Position numbers and translations under genes: made by a program. The notes under the pieces are model-generated. The model did no database searches, was not told the origin of the DNA, and worked only from the letters and a program-made list of their open reading frames with translations. A stretch of DNA of 64,000 nucleotides from Verpa conica (taxonomy: Eukaryota > Ascomycota > Pezizomycetes > Pezizales > Morchellaceae), in assembly GCA_033030425.1 (NCBI GenBank), contig JAUFSD010000005.1:1229001-1293000 (forward strand). Reading direction: 5' to 3'. Positions within the stretch are counted from its first letter, which is position 1; each line of letters starts with the position of its first letter. Of the stretch, positions 10,956-23,463 are shown piece by piece.

Positions 10956-12078
10956 ATGGAGGCCCGGGTAGTTCATATCGATGAATACAGGGTAGATGCC
11001 GCGTTCAGTGCCGACATGAAAGCTGTAACCCATTCCCTACCCGGACCAACAATCCCCGGATGCCGTGGTCAATGGAATGAGGAGAAAGCTTTCCCACGGA
11101 CTGGCCAAGGCCGGGTATACGTACAATCGCTGCTGGCCCCGCAAGTTGAGGGTATGGATCCGCCGAGGAAGATGTACCGTGCGGTCAAGCGGATATCGAT
11201 ACCCGATGCATTTCCAACCGAGAATGTGAATATTGCGAGAGAGCTAGAGCATTTGGCACTTTTGACGGATGTAAGTAAATATTTTACCATCGGGAATCGG
11301 ACCTAGGTTTCGCGAGCTCATTTATCTTCCCCCCTCTCCTGTACCTAAAGCCTCGGCACCAGCATCTATTTGTTCAGCTCATCTGCTGGTATACGGATGT
11401 TCCCAACGACTTTGTGTTTATTGCGATGGAGTATCACGAACACGGGGATCTGGCGAGTTGGATCGGGAACCCTCATATGCAAAATGAGCACACCGCCAAG
11501 GAAATTACACGACAGATTCTAGAAGGATTGATAGTACTACATGATCTAAATATCTGCCACCGTGATGTCAAGCCAAGTGTATGCCCATCCTCTATAACCC
11601 TGGTGCTACAAAACCCTAACCCCGATTACAGAATATCCTTGTAGCATCCCCCATGCCAATCCGAGTCAAACTCGCAGATTTCGGAATCTCAAAATCAACC
11701 CAAGACCCAAGAGGACTACGGACCCAACTCGGGACCAGCGGCTTCATGGCCCCAGAACTATTCCAGCGTCAAACATCAAGACAGCCTCAAGCCGGTGGAT
11801 ATACCAACAAAATCGACCTATGGGCTCTTGGTTGTGTGGCTTATATCAGCTTAACGCAACAAAGCCCCTTTGCCGCTAATTCAAATGGTCTGTACCACTA
11901 CGATCATCATACCTTCAATACATATATTCAGGATAAGGTCCCGCAGTTTGTGGGTCTGTTGAAGGAGCGTGGGGTGAGCGAATGTGGGATTAATTTTATT
12001 AAGAATTTGATAGTTGTGGATGCAGGAGTTCGACTAAATGCTAGGATGGCTGCTGCCCACTTGTGGATTACTGGATAG
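10956..12078 (+). CDS. Ser/Thr protein kinase, paralogue 1
   Basis: Predicted 329-aa kinase with exons 10956-11270, 11351-11578 and 11632-12078. All core elements are visible: a nucleotide loop GQGRVY (third Gly absent), the catalytic Lys in YRAVKRI, an alpha-C Glu in ARELEHL, CHRDVKPSNILV in the catalytic loop, ADFGIS, GFMAPEL, and DLWALGCVAY. Intron 1 ends in the less common AAG; intron 2 splits HRDVKPS from NILV. The protein is little more than one kinase domain and has no membrane segment. It lies 1.1 kb upstream of a paralogue in the same orientation, with matching intron positions, so the pair arose by duplication. It looks catalytically competent. The substrate is unknown; the closest general group would be CAMK/CHK2-like kinases, which is a guess. 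Confidence 0.85.
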
Positions 12079-13185
12079 GAGCTTTTGTCGCCATCGGTAG
12101 ATTTCTCCATAGGATTATGTATGTGTTGGGGTCTTTATCAGGCGCTAATGCCCTCCATTATATATCTTGAATTACTATATTCCTCCAGGTAGTGGTAGAG
12201 GGATTTCACCTACTTTATTTTAGATGACTAGTCGTTTTTATATCATTTCTACTCAGGTGTTAATTAAAACGTCGGAAAGTTGTAATAGCAACGCCAGCCC
12301 CCACGAAATCTCGTGAGAAATTTGTCACAGAATAATCCTAAAACCGCAAAAAGGGGTTTTTTTTTTGAAGCTCTCAATTAAACTCTGGTTCTTATCATTG
12401 TTACAGCTACTTTCCTTCTCTTCATGGCTATTTCTATTGTTACTGCCTCATCGCACACATGACTTTAGTAGGTCGCTCAAAGTTACAATGATTCCGACAT
12501 CTTAATTAACACATGAGTAGTTCGGTTCTAAATTTTGACTCGTACTTAGGGAGTCAAATCCCCTAGACGTCAATTACTCACGGAGCTGAATCAATGTTAA
12601 AGACTCATGCCGGGGCTGCTATGAACCTATCATACGAAACACTCAGGTAAACCGTAAATTCCAAGTCCCCAGCGCAAAAAGTCACTCTTTCACCACATCC
12701 TAAGTGGTGTCGCGTAATCACATGAGTAAGTTACGCGATTGTAGGTCTGTGCGCTATCAGAACCATAACCTGGCTTCAACTGGTGTTATTGTAGGTTAAT
12801 CTAACTGCTTGCGTTCATCCCCACTTCGCTTGACATCCTGGACGTTATCAGCGTGTCTCACTGGGATACGCGATAACATCGTTGCACACACCGGATAGCT
12901 GAAAATAAATAAACAATCGCGCCGAACTGCTAGAAATCGGGTACAAGATCACTTTCTTCCCCTCGGATTCCGGATAGGAGCTTTCATAAATTTCCGACAA
13001 CATTACGCCATCTCACCAAAGCACCATATGAGAGAATTCCTGCCTCTGTTTAGGTAAGCACCGCATTCATTCTTTCATTGGGTAGAGTTTGGTGGCTGGT
13101 CATGTGCAAGCAAGATATTATCTAAACAGGCAGAGTACTAATACAAAAAACCCAGCCGCCTCAGTAGTAGTTCATCCAACTTAGT
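12079..13185. other. Spacer between the tandem kinases
   Basis: No gene seen. It should hold the 3' end of kinase 1 and the promoter of kinase 2. AT content is intermediate to high and stops are frequent, suggesting partial decay of the duplicated spacer. Confidence 0.5.
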
Positions 13186-14348
13186 ATGTCATTTTTTTCG
13201 CCAAGTAAAGGACGCCGAAGAGCGAGGAGCTCAAAGACCACGCAAAACAGAGCCCAGGAGTATCTTAGACGTTACCAATTAGACGCAGTTTTCGCGACGG
13301 ACAAGAGCTACGTTGATCATAAGAAGAAGGGGCCCACCGGGATAAGTCATGGGCGATGGGTACAGCAGGGGAAGAATATTGGGGAAGGCGCGCAAGGCAC
13401 TGTCTGGAAACAAAAAAAGGTGTTAAGTGGTATTGAGACGCAACAAGTAAGGGCTGTCAAAAAGATTGAAGCAAATATTTTAGAAAAGGATATATTCTCT
13501 GTGAGGGCAAGGCGTGAGTTGAATCTTTTAATGTCAGTGCAGAATGTAAGTACTTTTTTGCAGCCCGAATAACTCCACTTTATAAGCTTACTTTCCTTCT
13601 ATCAGCGCTTCCAGGACCTTTTTGTCCGATGCCATGGTTGGTTCCAGGATAAAGACTTTCTATACATTGCGATGGATTTTCACAAACACGGCGATCTGAA
13701 AACCTACCTGGAAAATATAGAATCAGGGCCGCTGGGAGAGGATGATTCAAGAAAACTCACCCGACAGATTCTTCGGGGACTTGTGGTACTACATAGTCAT
13801 AATATATGCCACCGTGATATCAAACCAGCGGTTAGTCCAAGCCGTTCACATCCTCTTTCTTCTTGTATGCATTGAATACTTACTAACTATTACAGAACAT
13901 CCTCATAGCCTCTCTGCTCCCCCTCCGAGTCAAAATCACCGACTTCGGAATATCTAGCCTCGCAGACGCTGAGAGGGGAACCCAAACTGCCTCTGGGTCC
14001 TCTACATATGCAGCCCCTGAGCAGTCCCAAGGAAATAAGTGCACTACAGCTGTAGACATGTGGTCATTGGGCTGTGTGGCATACGAGCTGCTCACATTTC
14101 AGACCCCCTTCAGTGAGAGAGTGGATTTCCGGGTTGTTGATTGGCAGGCGAGATCTCTGGGTGTGAGTGATATTGCTAGAGACTTTTTAAGGAAGTTAGT
14201 GGCTATCGACCCCTCTTCTCGGATGAGTGCGGCGATTGCTTTCCAGCACCAGTGGATATATGTTATAGATACGGAAGAACGTGCGTTATGGTATGGGAGT
14301 AGGCGCTCTATACTAAATCCCCACTGGGGCGAGCTCAGCACTGTTTGA
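13186..14348 (+). CDS. Ser/Thr protein kinase, paralogue 2
   Basis: Predicted 345-aa kinase with exons 13186-13545, 13606-13830 and 13896-14348. The N-terminal 50 residues are basic (KGRRRARSS). The kinase domain shows a full glycine loop GEGAQGTVW, Lys in RAVKKI, RRELNLL in alpha-C, CHRDIKPANIL, TDFGISS, TYAAPEQ and DMWSLGCVAYELLT, with the subdomain XI Arg in SSRMSAA. Intron 2 has a textbook TACTAAC branch site (13880-13886). Both introns sit where those of the neighbouring kinase sit: after alpha-C, and between HRDxKP[A/S] and NIL. All catalytic residues are kept, so activity is expected. Role unknown; nearness to an NLR gene allows, but does not show, a defence or recognition function. 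Confidence 0.88.
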
Positions 14349-16359
14349 GTCATCTCTTAACAGCCGATAAATCATACTTTTATGAGAAGCTAGGTTTATA
14401 CCTTGCTGCTCTAGTGGCGTTCTATCGTAAGAATTGATAAACGTGGAGTACTTTCTACTAAGTGTCTATTATTTTCATATCTAGGTGTAGTTAGCGCGCG
14501 AATGCATGTAGTTTCATTTTCTTTTCCAAAGTTTTATGCAGATATATATAGCTATGTACATTAATTAAGACGACTTCAGCCAGTCAAATCTATACGATTA
14601 GTCCTAACTTTCATTAACCTACCACCTATAACTTTACAACTCTCTCAAGGAAACTAGTATGCGGTTCGATGTAGTCTATAAGAACTCATAGATGTATTTC
14701 ACCAGACTTTAATCTGTTACTCCATAAAATATGGTGTAAAAGAATTTTTATTACCAAGGAGAGAATATAAGAGTACTCATAAAGCCATCTTACCAAGGAG
14801 CGTACCCCCATATGTCCCATACATTTAGTAGACAGAAAATAATCCAAAGATTTAAACATGATATAAAATAACGAGAAACTACACTGCTCTCGTGGCTACT
14901 CTAGCTAGAACCTTCTGTGTTAATACATACACCCTAATTGTCGACTTCCCGAGTAGCCTGCCTCGGCGTCGCCGACCCCGTACTCGTATGTGCGTGCGCT
15001 AGCTAGCGTATAGCCTATTTAGGAAGGTTGTTTCAACACAAAGATGTGAGTAACAGAGCGAGCGACGGGGTATGACTCAAACGGCACTGACGAATGTGAA
15101 TTTCATAGATCTTGGTTTAAAAACATAGTCGATAGTTTGGGAACTTGTCTGTCAAATCTTACCAGTAACAGTTCCATAATTTTCTCATATATGTACCATA
15201 GAAACATGAAGGCTCCCACAGAACCTATTATTTTTTTTTCTGTTCTAGGGCTATATATGGTCGCTCTCAATTATTTCGGTTTTTAAGAATTGTTTGAAGC
15301 AACTTCTCGTTTGAATTAACGACTACACTGAGCTGTACCCCTATATACCGTGACTGGTTTGGAGTCAGCATAAGTTTAGCCTTCGTGAGCGTCCTAGACC
15401 ATGAACCCTTCGTCCTAGATGATCAAAGTGAGTCTAACGTAGGCTGTGCCCTTTTGAAGAATTGATTGACTATACCCCTGTAAATTAAAAAAAAAATAGC
15501 GGAAAAGTATTCACTATAGATACCTCCAACCCCGGATTCTAAAATGCGATAATATGGTTGTTGTAGTACCCTACCTATCTCCTTTGTTAGTATGATAATG
15601 TGAGAGGTTAATGTCAATTACTAATGGCTCCGGTTCAAGCCGAAGGTAAAGACATGGACTGGAATCACTCCCCCTGAAGTCTCATAATTATATAGCCCTT
15701 ACGCGGTAAAGGGGGAAGAAATCCGGAGCAAACACCCACAGGCACGTAATCTTATCTAACAAGATTATCTTATCTTATCTGATTGATCTACCACTCGACC
15801 GCCGAGTGCGGATCCATGAAGTCAGTCTGAAAGCGAATTAATCTTATATAAATACATGGGCCAGTCTAAAAGCCTTCCCTTTGTTGGTCATAGAGCATAG
15901 ATAGCTCATTACCAGGGCTACACAGTAAAATATCTGTAACTTAAGATCATACATCCCAGACCGCTTCTCCCCTAAAGCGTCAGTCAGGGCAGTTGGCCTC
16001 CAACGTTCCCTCTCCCTTCTGATGCCAATAAACCTGCATGATACAGGAGACTGTACTATAAGACTGAATTCTAAAATAATAAAGAAGAGATGGAAGTAGA
16101 TAATAAAACTGCAAAGATTAACTTTCTTTACAGTGCTTCACTTCTGTATAACTCGATATCACAGCACTAAGCGAACCAATCCAGCGTGGAAAGCAAAGTT
16201 CAAGACTCTTCTTCAATCAATTATCTTGCAATTATAAACTATCAAACATAAACTATCCAATTCTTAGAAACAAAACACTCCATAAAATCTCATCTCCAAT
16301 CTCAAAATCCAACATTTCATCTTCGATCAATTCTCAGGCACTTTGTGAGAACAGCAAAT
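14349..16359. other. AT-rich gene-free tract
   Basis: Stops in all frames and TA-rich sequence. A short GC-richer patch with CGTACTCGTATGTGCG-like words lies near 14940-15080. A short TCTTATCT-type repeat lies at 15748-15782. No gene, RNA or repeat boundary recognised. Confidence 0.5.
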
Positions 16360-17130
16360 CTAAAGCGGCTGCTCATAGGTAGTTTGAGCGAGCTTAACTG
16401 TGACAGTCAAGGAGCTAAACTGCGACCTGGCGGCAGACTCCTGAGTAGGGATCAATGCGATGAGGTAGAATGCGAAAGTCTGCATATCTATTAGTTTCTT
16501 TGCCCCATGCATAGACAGGTAATAAATAGCTTTACTTACATCAACAATGGCTTCGAGGGAAACAAGAGCCTGGCGGATAGGCTCAAAGAACGGAATCAAG
16601 GTAAGAAGACCGTGCTTTCCGATAACAACCTGAAGGAGAGCCTGGTGGACTTGGACAAACTGTTTCATATGGATGTTAATATTCGTCTCAGACAGGTAAG
16701 GGGATTGAAAATTACAGTTGTGAGGGCCCCAACAACAAGCTGGGCGTCTGCGTCACCGAGTTGAATCATAGTCGGCTAATTGATTGTAAGCTAGCATTCA
16801 ATGAGAAGAGCAATTAATGGGTGTACGTACTGATGAAAGCATAGTATTGGCCGCGCCAACTTTGGCGACAATCTGGAGAAATCCTTGGCCGACTTTCTAG
16901 TGTGGATTAGTATCTAAATTTTTTTTAAAAAAAAAGTGATCGCATGGAGCTCATACATATCCCACAAGGGGGGCATTGACGAGGTTGAGCTTCTGGGTCT
17001 CGATGCGAAGGTTATCGGACATAGTGGTGACTTCTTTGAAGGTCTGTACCATCTGTTGAGCCTGAGTAGCCTGAGCAGCAACAAAGCCGAAGGCGATAGA
17101 AGCAACGGTGAAGATAGTTGAGAAACGCAT
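16360..17130 (-). CDS. Secreted HsbA-like (hydrophobic surface binding / galactomannoprotein) protein
   Basis: Predicted 179 aa from five exons: 17130-16957, 16896-16831, 16775-16716, 16659-16540 and 16479-16360, all junctions in phase 0. The first 19 residues, MRFSTIFTVASIAFGFVAA, are a typical signal peptide. The C-terminal half (HQALLQVVIGKHGLL, then FFEPIRQALVSLEAIVD, then TFAFYLIALIP) matches the all-helical HsbA / cell-wall galactomannoprotein family, whose members coat hydrophobic surfaces or sit in the wall. There are no cysteines, as is common for this fold. The gene stands alone between AT-rich blocks, a setting often seen for host- or surface-interaction genes. Start chosen because it directly gives the signal peptide. 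Confidence 0.8.
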
Positions 17131-17260
17131 TCTGATTGTTGGAAGAGTTGGTTATTCTGGAAGAATAGAGTGAAGAATGAAGAGTGCTGTGGATAGATGT
17201 GGATGGAGAGAGAAGAATGAGATGTTGGTGCTGGTAGAAGAGGAGGCAGGAAGCCATGCT

Positions 17261-17267
17261 CTTTATA
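17261..17267 (-). promoter_or_regulatory. Candidate TATA box of the HsbA-like gene
   Basis: On the minus strand the sequence reads TATAAAG, about 130 bases upstream of the ATG at 17130. It is followed by a CT-rich leader (the plus strand is AG-rich over 17140-17240), the usual layout of a strongly expressed fungal secreted-protein gene. Confidence 0.5.
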
Positions 17268-17450
17268 CAGAATACGAGGTCGAAAGTATCACACGGAGCT
17301 GTTCTTCTCACTTGGTTGAGTGGATTTCCCATGTACAGCGGTTGGAATATTTCTTTCCTGGTTGGGGCAAGCTCTCTTGTTCGGCCCAGAGGATTCCCAG
17401 GCCGTTGATGATATTCGGTAGAGCTGAATTGAATATCTTTTGCCCGATTT

Positions 17451-20400
17451 AGCCAAACCTACTTACGATATTGAGAATAAAATACAAGGTACGAATATAA
17501 CGCTAAGTACCATACCTCGATCTTGCCCGAAATCTCTGATGAACTTTAGTCAACTGTCTCAAATCAGTGGAACTAGATCTCCTTGAATGTGTCTCGACCA
17601 CTCTATTGTTGCTCAGAGATCTCTAAGCTCCCACTGCTGCTCCATTGTTACCCATGTATCTAATCTCTGACTGCCGCTGTTCCACGATATCTTCGAGCGG
17701 CACGACTTGAGTCAATTGACGACATGGAAATACAACACAACTACACCTGACCGTGCCAAGTGCGGTCATACGTACATGTCACTTTATCCAGTCTAATATT
17801 TATTTATGGCCCTCAGTATGGGGTAAAAATATTAAAGGAATAACCGCCATCATCAACCAAACAAAAATACCTCCCATAGCCTCGGGTTTGTCTGTGAACA
17901 GAGAGTTAGATCTATTCGTTAATATTAATGACATTGGTATAAAGAATTAAAGCTATAGCTTAATTCTGCGCCTCGCGATATTGTAAAGATCCTAGCTAAA
18001 CAGACTGTGGCTGAAGTCCAGATTATGTCTTAGTGCGCATTGCATTCTGTCTCAGCCAATTTGGGCCATTATAACCTTAGAAAATATCGACTCGCTGGCC
18101 GGTCAAATCTCACACAAGGATCTCAAATCAAAACAGATACCCGAGTAGCCGAGCGATGGATCACCAGCATACCCTGCATAAGCTTCTTAATTCTGTCTAA
18201 GATAGCTAGTGCCCCTACTAGAGACATCCCCTGAACCAACCGACCCCCCTATTTGAACCCGTGGCGTAAGAATTTCCCGATGCTCAGACCCACAAAATCT
18301 CCAGACCATCTTCACATTAACCCCTGATATAACAGAACGAAGTACTTACCTATAGCTGGTAAGCGCGTACGTACGGTCTTTATTGATACTCTAAGAGTAG
18401 TGGTCGGTACTGCCCATGGCCTAAGTCTAGTATATGAGGTGTGTAAAGATTAAACCAGATTATACACTCTAAAAAATCACAAAAACTGAGACCCATTTAT
18501 CTTCACTTGACCCGTGACCTGAATTTTCACTATATTCAACCACATCTCGTCTTATAGGCACGGTTGAATCACTCACACGGGATCTCCACTGCCATGAAGA
18601 GAATGATACAAGTGCCCCAGGTTCCGTAGTTTCCTGTTTAGACATTTTCCAGATGGTATAGCCATACTATCATCCATGCATGCACACCTCCTTCTAATCG
18701 TTCCACAGACCTAGAGAAGCATGACTCTGAGGAGAGTCCACACTCATATATACTAGCTTTTCTTTCCCGACTACACCCCGAGCCATATGCACAGAACCCA
18801 AATAAAATTAACATTATCTAGACTAAGTCCCATGATTCCATCTATATCTTGATCGAGAGCCAATAGTATATATGGGCTAACTACAAATACCTAGCTAGAA
18901 TCAAGCCGAAATAACTCTATAATCTAACATGAAATATGACTCAAATTGATCTAGTAAGCCACTCATATATGTACCTTTAGAGCAGGCTCAAGATTTAACC
19001 TAGGATGTTTCTTTAATTCCGACCGCCCAAGTGCCCCGCCTCTCTATTTTATATACCACGTCAAATATATTTTTACAACATTCAATCATACAAGTTACAA
19101 AAAGCCATGCGTAGCTGATGAATCAAATAGTGTGCCAACTCTTTTACCCGTTTATTACAGACAATAAAACCGAGTTACATACTTTCATATATATGTAGTA
19201 CAATATAGGGAAAAGTGACCTTTTAGTTTATGTGGTAGTTTGGCACGGGAACACGCACTGAAAAAAGAAAAGTACAATATCCATAATTCCAGCTAAAAAC
19301 GCTCATATAGATTCTATTGCCACATATATGCCTTAATCGATTTACGCTCTATATAGCGAGTTATATAGTGAGACATCGGCAATGTAACCGGATCGAGAGC
19401 TACCTATATATACAAGCTAGCCAACTCGAGATGTTAAAAATCCACACAAAACCGGGTATAACGGGTGGTTGATATAAGAGACGAGCCACCTAAAAGGCTT
19501 CCTACTCTTAAATCAACAGGGGGAGGAAATCCAGAAAATCATTCCCCCAGTAAGATCTCCCAGCCGCACTTTCTTTGGACGTCTTAGCACAAGTCTAATA
19601 TACCTAGTCCATGCGCCAATCATGTCCCCACATCATGCAACGGAAAGTTGCCTACCTCACCTCCTTGCTACGCCACCTGGCCTAAGTTCACGAGTCAGGG
19701 CCGAATGTTTGAAATCTCATTCATCGACGTAGAAAAAACCCTAGACTAAACTCTTTTTAAGAAGTTATACCCCTCTCAACATGGTGAAATTCCCCACTCC
19801 GAATATCTTATTCTACCGCCAATCCTCTAGGGTTTGTACTAAGTAGGTATTAACCCGACCCAACAGCCCCCCGGGCTATGAGCTTTAGAGGAAACAATAG
19901 CAGTACTCTGATTATTACGAAGATCCCTTCTAAAAATCTCCCCGGATAACAATACCCCTAGCATAGATCAAATTACAGTAGGCGAAGCGAATCTAATCGA
20001 GGGCACACACGTCCTGGTAGCGCCCGGGATACAGATGCCGTAGTGTATGCATATTCCCAAGAGCTCGTTACTTAGGAGTACTCCCATGTGACATTTCTTC
20101 CCAAATAACTCAAGGTCCGGGGAAAATTCTGCAAGCAGGTAGTCGCTATGCTGGTATGGACCCCAAATTCACTCGTACTCATCAAATTTTAAAATTGCCA
20201 CAGTTAATGCATGCTGAATTTTATTAAACTCTGTGCATTAGGAGTTAAGGAGTTTGTATTCGTGGGCTTAATATCATGGTCCCTATTACAAGATCTTTCA
20301 CTACATGACTACGAACAGCCAGCAATTGACCGAGAGTGCGTGCTTTCCTTGAGGCCTTCAAGCTATAAAGCTCTAGGTGGCAAAATATCAAGTAAATGCC

Positions 20401-23400
20401 AAAGAAATTAAGTTTCTTTAATCTAAGTAATCCTGAGATCAGGAACAAAGATCTAGATAATTATCACCATTTCATTTTTGAGATCTGAAGTACCGTTCCA
20501 TGTACTTATCATAAATTCATTCATTCATTCATACCGAGATGGCACTTTAACATTCGAGTGACCTATCATGACCCACTCTAAAAAGATCGTCAAAACCCTT
20601 GAGCATCCGGTATACTTAATTTTAAGAGGCTTAGCTAGGAATAAGGTCGGTACAGATCCGACAAAGGAAAAAATCCGGTATAGACGACTAACCAGCGTTG
20701 AAGCCAGCTACATGCACATCATATTACCCTAAAAATTAGGACCTATCTGGTGCGAGCGTCCGGGCGACCGGCTGTTGGTGAAAAAACACAAAAGAAGCTG
20801 AAGTCACCCGGCAGCTCGAGGAACCCGGCACATCAGGTTCGCGATTACACTTACGCATGTCTTAGATCTCATTGCCCTATTGAGACAAAACCAAAATTCT
20901 CCGACACAGCAGCTAGGACGTGCACGCTGTGGCTGGAGTCCCCCCCCCAACTACCGCCAAGGATAAATAGGTCGTGCACCCCACCTTCCCTAATTGGTAC
21001 TCATTTGCTTCTGTCTTTATGAGACAAATAGTCGCTCAACTCTCCGGGAGCTATCGTGAGATGAAAAGGGAGTGAGTTTACGATCCGTTCGGCTCGCTAA
21101 TTAACAGCCAGGGGGCTACCTATACAGGTATTTGAACTTCAAAAGCACATTATACTTTATAATTCTTTTTTAATCGAGTGTTGGTTTCCTGATATTTGGC
21201 TAGCTATACAAAACCATAACATCGAGAAATGAGATCACGGTACTTTGTGTTGGCACGGGAAGCTACAGCTCGGAGCTCCTGATGCCCCTGCATTGAAAGT
21301 AGAATACCTAGTATTTACACAAGCGCCAGCACTGCATCACAGGTCTAGATGGCAATGAGCTGGTTCAGCATGTGACATCACTATAGCGGCCATGCAATAG
21401 CACCCGTGATGAACAATTTTTCACCTGCTAGACTAGCTATATACCAAGATTGATATCTACAATTGATTGTGTTTTTTGCGCTTGGAGTCTTTAAGAACCG
21501 CGCATCACGCTGAATTTCAAAGTAGATGTAAAGGATCCCTAGGCTGGCCACATTCACCTGGAACCCTTCTGTTTCCTGGTGACTCCCTGCCCTGATATTT
21601 ACTCTAGCCATATACTTTCGTGGTACCTACTTACCAAGGCCAGCTCCGGGTACACAAAAGAGGGGGAAGAAAAATCGGGTGAAAGGATAATCAGATGAAA
21701 GTACGATTACATGTATAGAGGTACTAGGATAAGCCGTGAAACCATAGCTAGAGAAGCCTAGGTCAGATGGAAAAAAAATAGTGTTGCGCTTTTGTTTTAC
21801 GTTTTACTTTATGTGAGCCATGAGTCTCGTTGCACCAGAATATAGTTTTTATCACCTCACTATTCCTAGGAACCTGTGCGAAGAACTCGATTGTTATGAT
21901 ACTACACACACCAGAGAAATAGACAAAAGACTTCCACTAATGCGTCGGGCGATGGTATCATAATCGGAATGGTCATGTACTTAGTGAATTAAACCAAAAA
22001 ACTTATGCCGGGTGATGACCTGTATGAGTCACAAACAAGCGGTCTGTCCAATTTGAATAAGACAGCTATAATCTCAGCTAAAACTTAAATAACCATAGAA
22101 AAATTACGTTTGGTAAAGTAAAAACCAAGTGGTATTCGTTTATATTTTCCTATTCAAGGATAAAGCGCCTTAACGGAAAGAATTTATACGTAGTGCGAGA
22201 ATACCAGCTGAAAATTCGGTCATTAGTACCTGGGGGACAGATCACACATAATCACTCGAATATTTCACCCTAGCTCTGTCTACCCTTAAGCTAACATCGA
22301 CCCTTAATCCACCAAGAAATAACTTCCAGCAAGCACTCTAGTCCCAATTACGATGTAGAAAAAGACTCAACTATCATTATTTCGGTATTTAAATTCTCCA
22401 TTTTAACTGAGGAATTCAGAGCGAGGACTAGACGGGACCCGGATGTTAAGCTTTACAATAGCCTCCACCATATACCCCCTCTTACCATTTAACTTTTGGA
22501 AGAACTAGCTCTGAGAGGTTACTTCTTAAAAATGAATATATATTAATCGTAGGATAAGTTTGAAGCAGTGAAAAAAGTTATGTTGCAAGCCAGATCACCT
22601 GACTTCTACCCGTTGCTATGGCGCTTTTGACTATCCCTTTCCAGGAGTACTGAAAGTACAGAGGGCTTCTATCCCTTATATAATAATCAAAGACTATGGT
22701 GATAAATGATGAGTACTTGAACCAGTTTAGATAGAAGATATGGTATGGTTTCAAGGATACGTAGTAATAGGGTTAGGGTGACCCCCTCCTACCCTTAGAT
22801 ATAAACTTCTAGCTTACAATCATACCCTCGCACTCGTCATATAACCAGTGGTGATTGAGCCTTTTCATACTTCTCTATTGACGAGCGACTCTACTCTACC
22901 TCGACCACCAAATAAGCATAAATCAAAACCGAGGCTTTGAAACCCCCGAGACCCAGACTTGGGCTGAAACAAAGCCTCTAGAAACAATCTCGAAGTCCCC
23001 GGAGTGCATAAGCCTAACCCAAAATTAAGGCTAGGATTCAACTAATAAGACTACACAAGATCTATATTGAGACCACATCTATCACGACCCGTACCTGGGT
23101 GCACTTTGAGATGCATATTAGTACCCCCGGATAAAAAGCACTCAAGCCAGCCTATTTTAAACAGGTATTCGACTACATTCAGACTAAGGTATAGCTCAAT
23201 TCCCGAGATACTACCCCAAATCCCGATCCCCTTATTAAACGAATAAGAGTAGACTAATTCACAGTCAGATGATAAAATTACCAGGGAGTTTAATTCGTAA
23301 TGCTAAGACCATTTATCACAAAAAGTATATATCAATATCCGTGATTAAACCTTAACAATAGGAACAAGTCTAGGCCATCAAAAAAGACAAAGTGATAAGC

Positions 23401-23463
23401 CACTACATCGATCAATCTCAGTCAACATTGCACACGAGCAGCACCTCCCCCCAAAAAGTCCCA
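17451..23463. other. Six-kb AT-rich tract without recognisable genes
   Basis: Reading frames are short throughout and stops are dense. A block at 20750-21022 is GC-richer and open for 90 codons but matches nothing I know. Low-complexity ATTC repeats occur at 20516-20532. I could not identify transposon ends, LTRs, tRNAs or gene relics. Composition suggests a stack of RIP-decayed repeats. Confidence 0.5.

Noticed and set aside
20750..21022. 90-codon plus-strand frame in a GC-richer patch
   Set aside because: Low-complexity Pro/Ser/Arg content, no motif, no supporting gene structure; may be a fragment of a decayed element.
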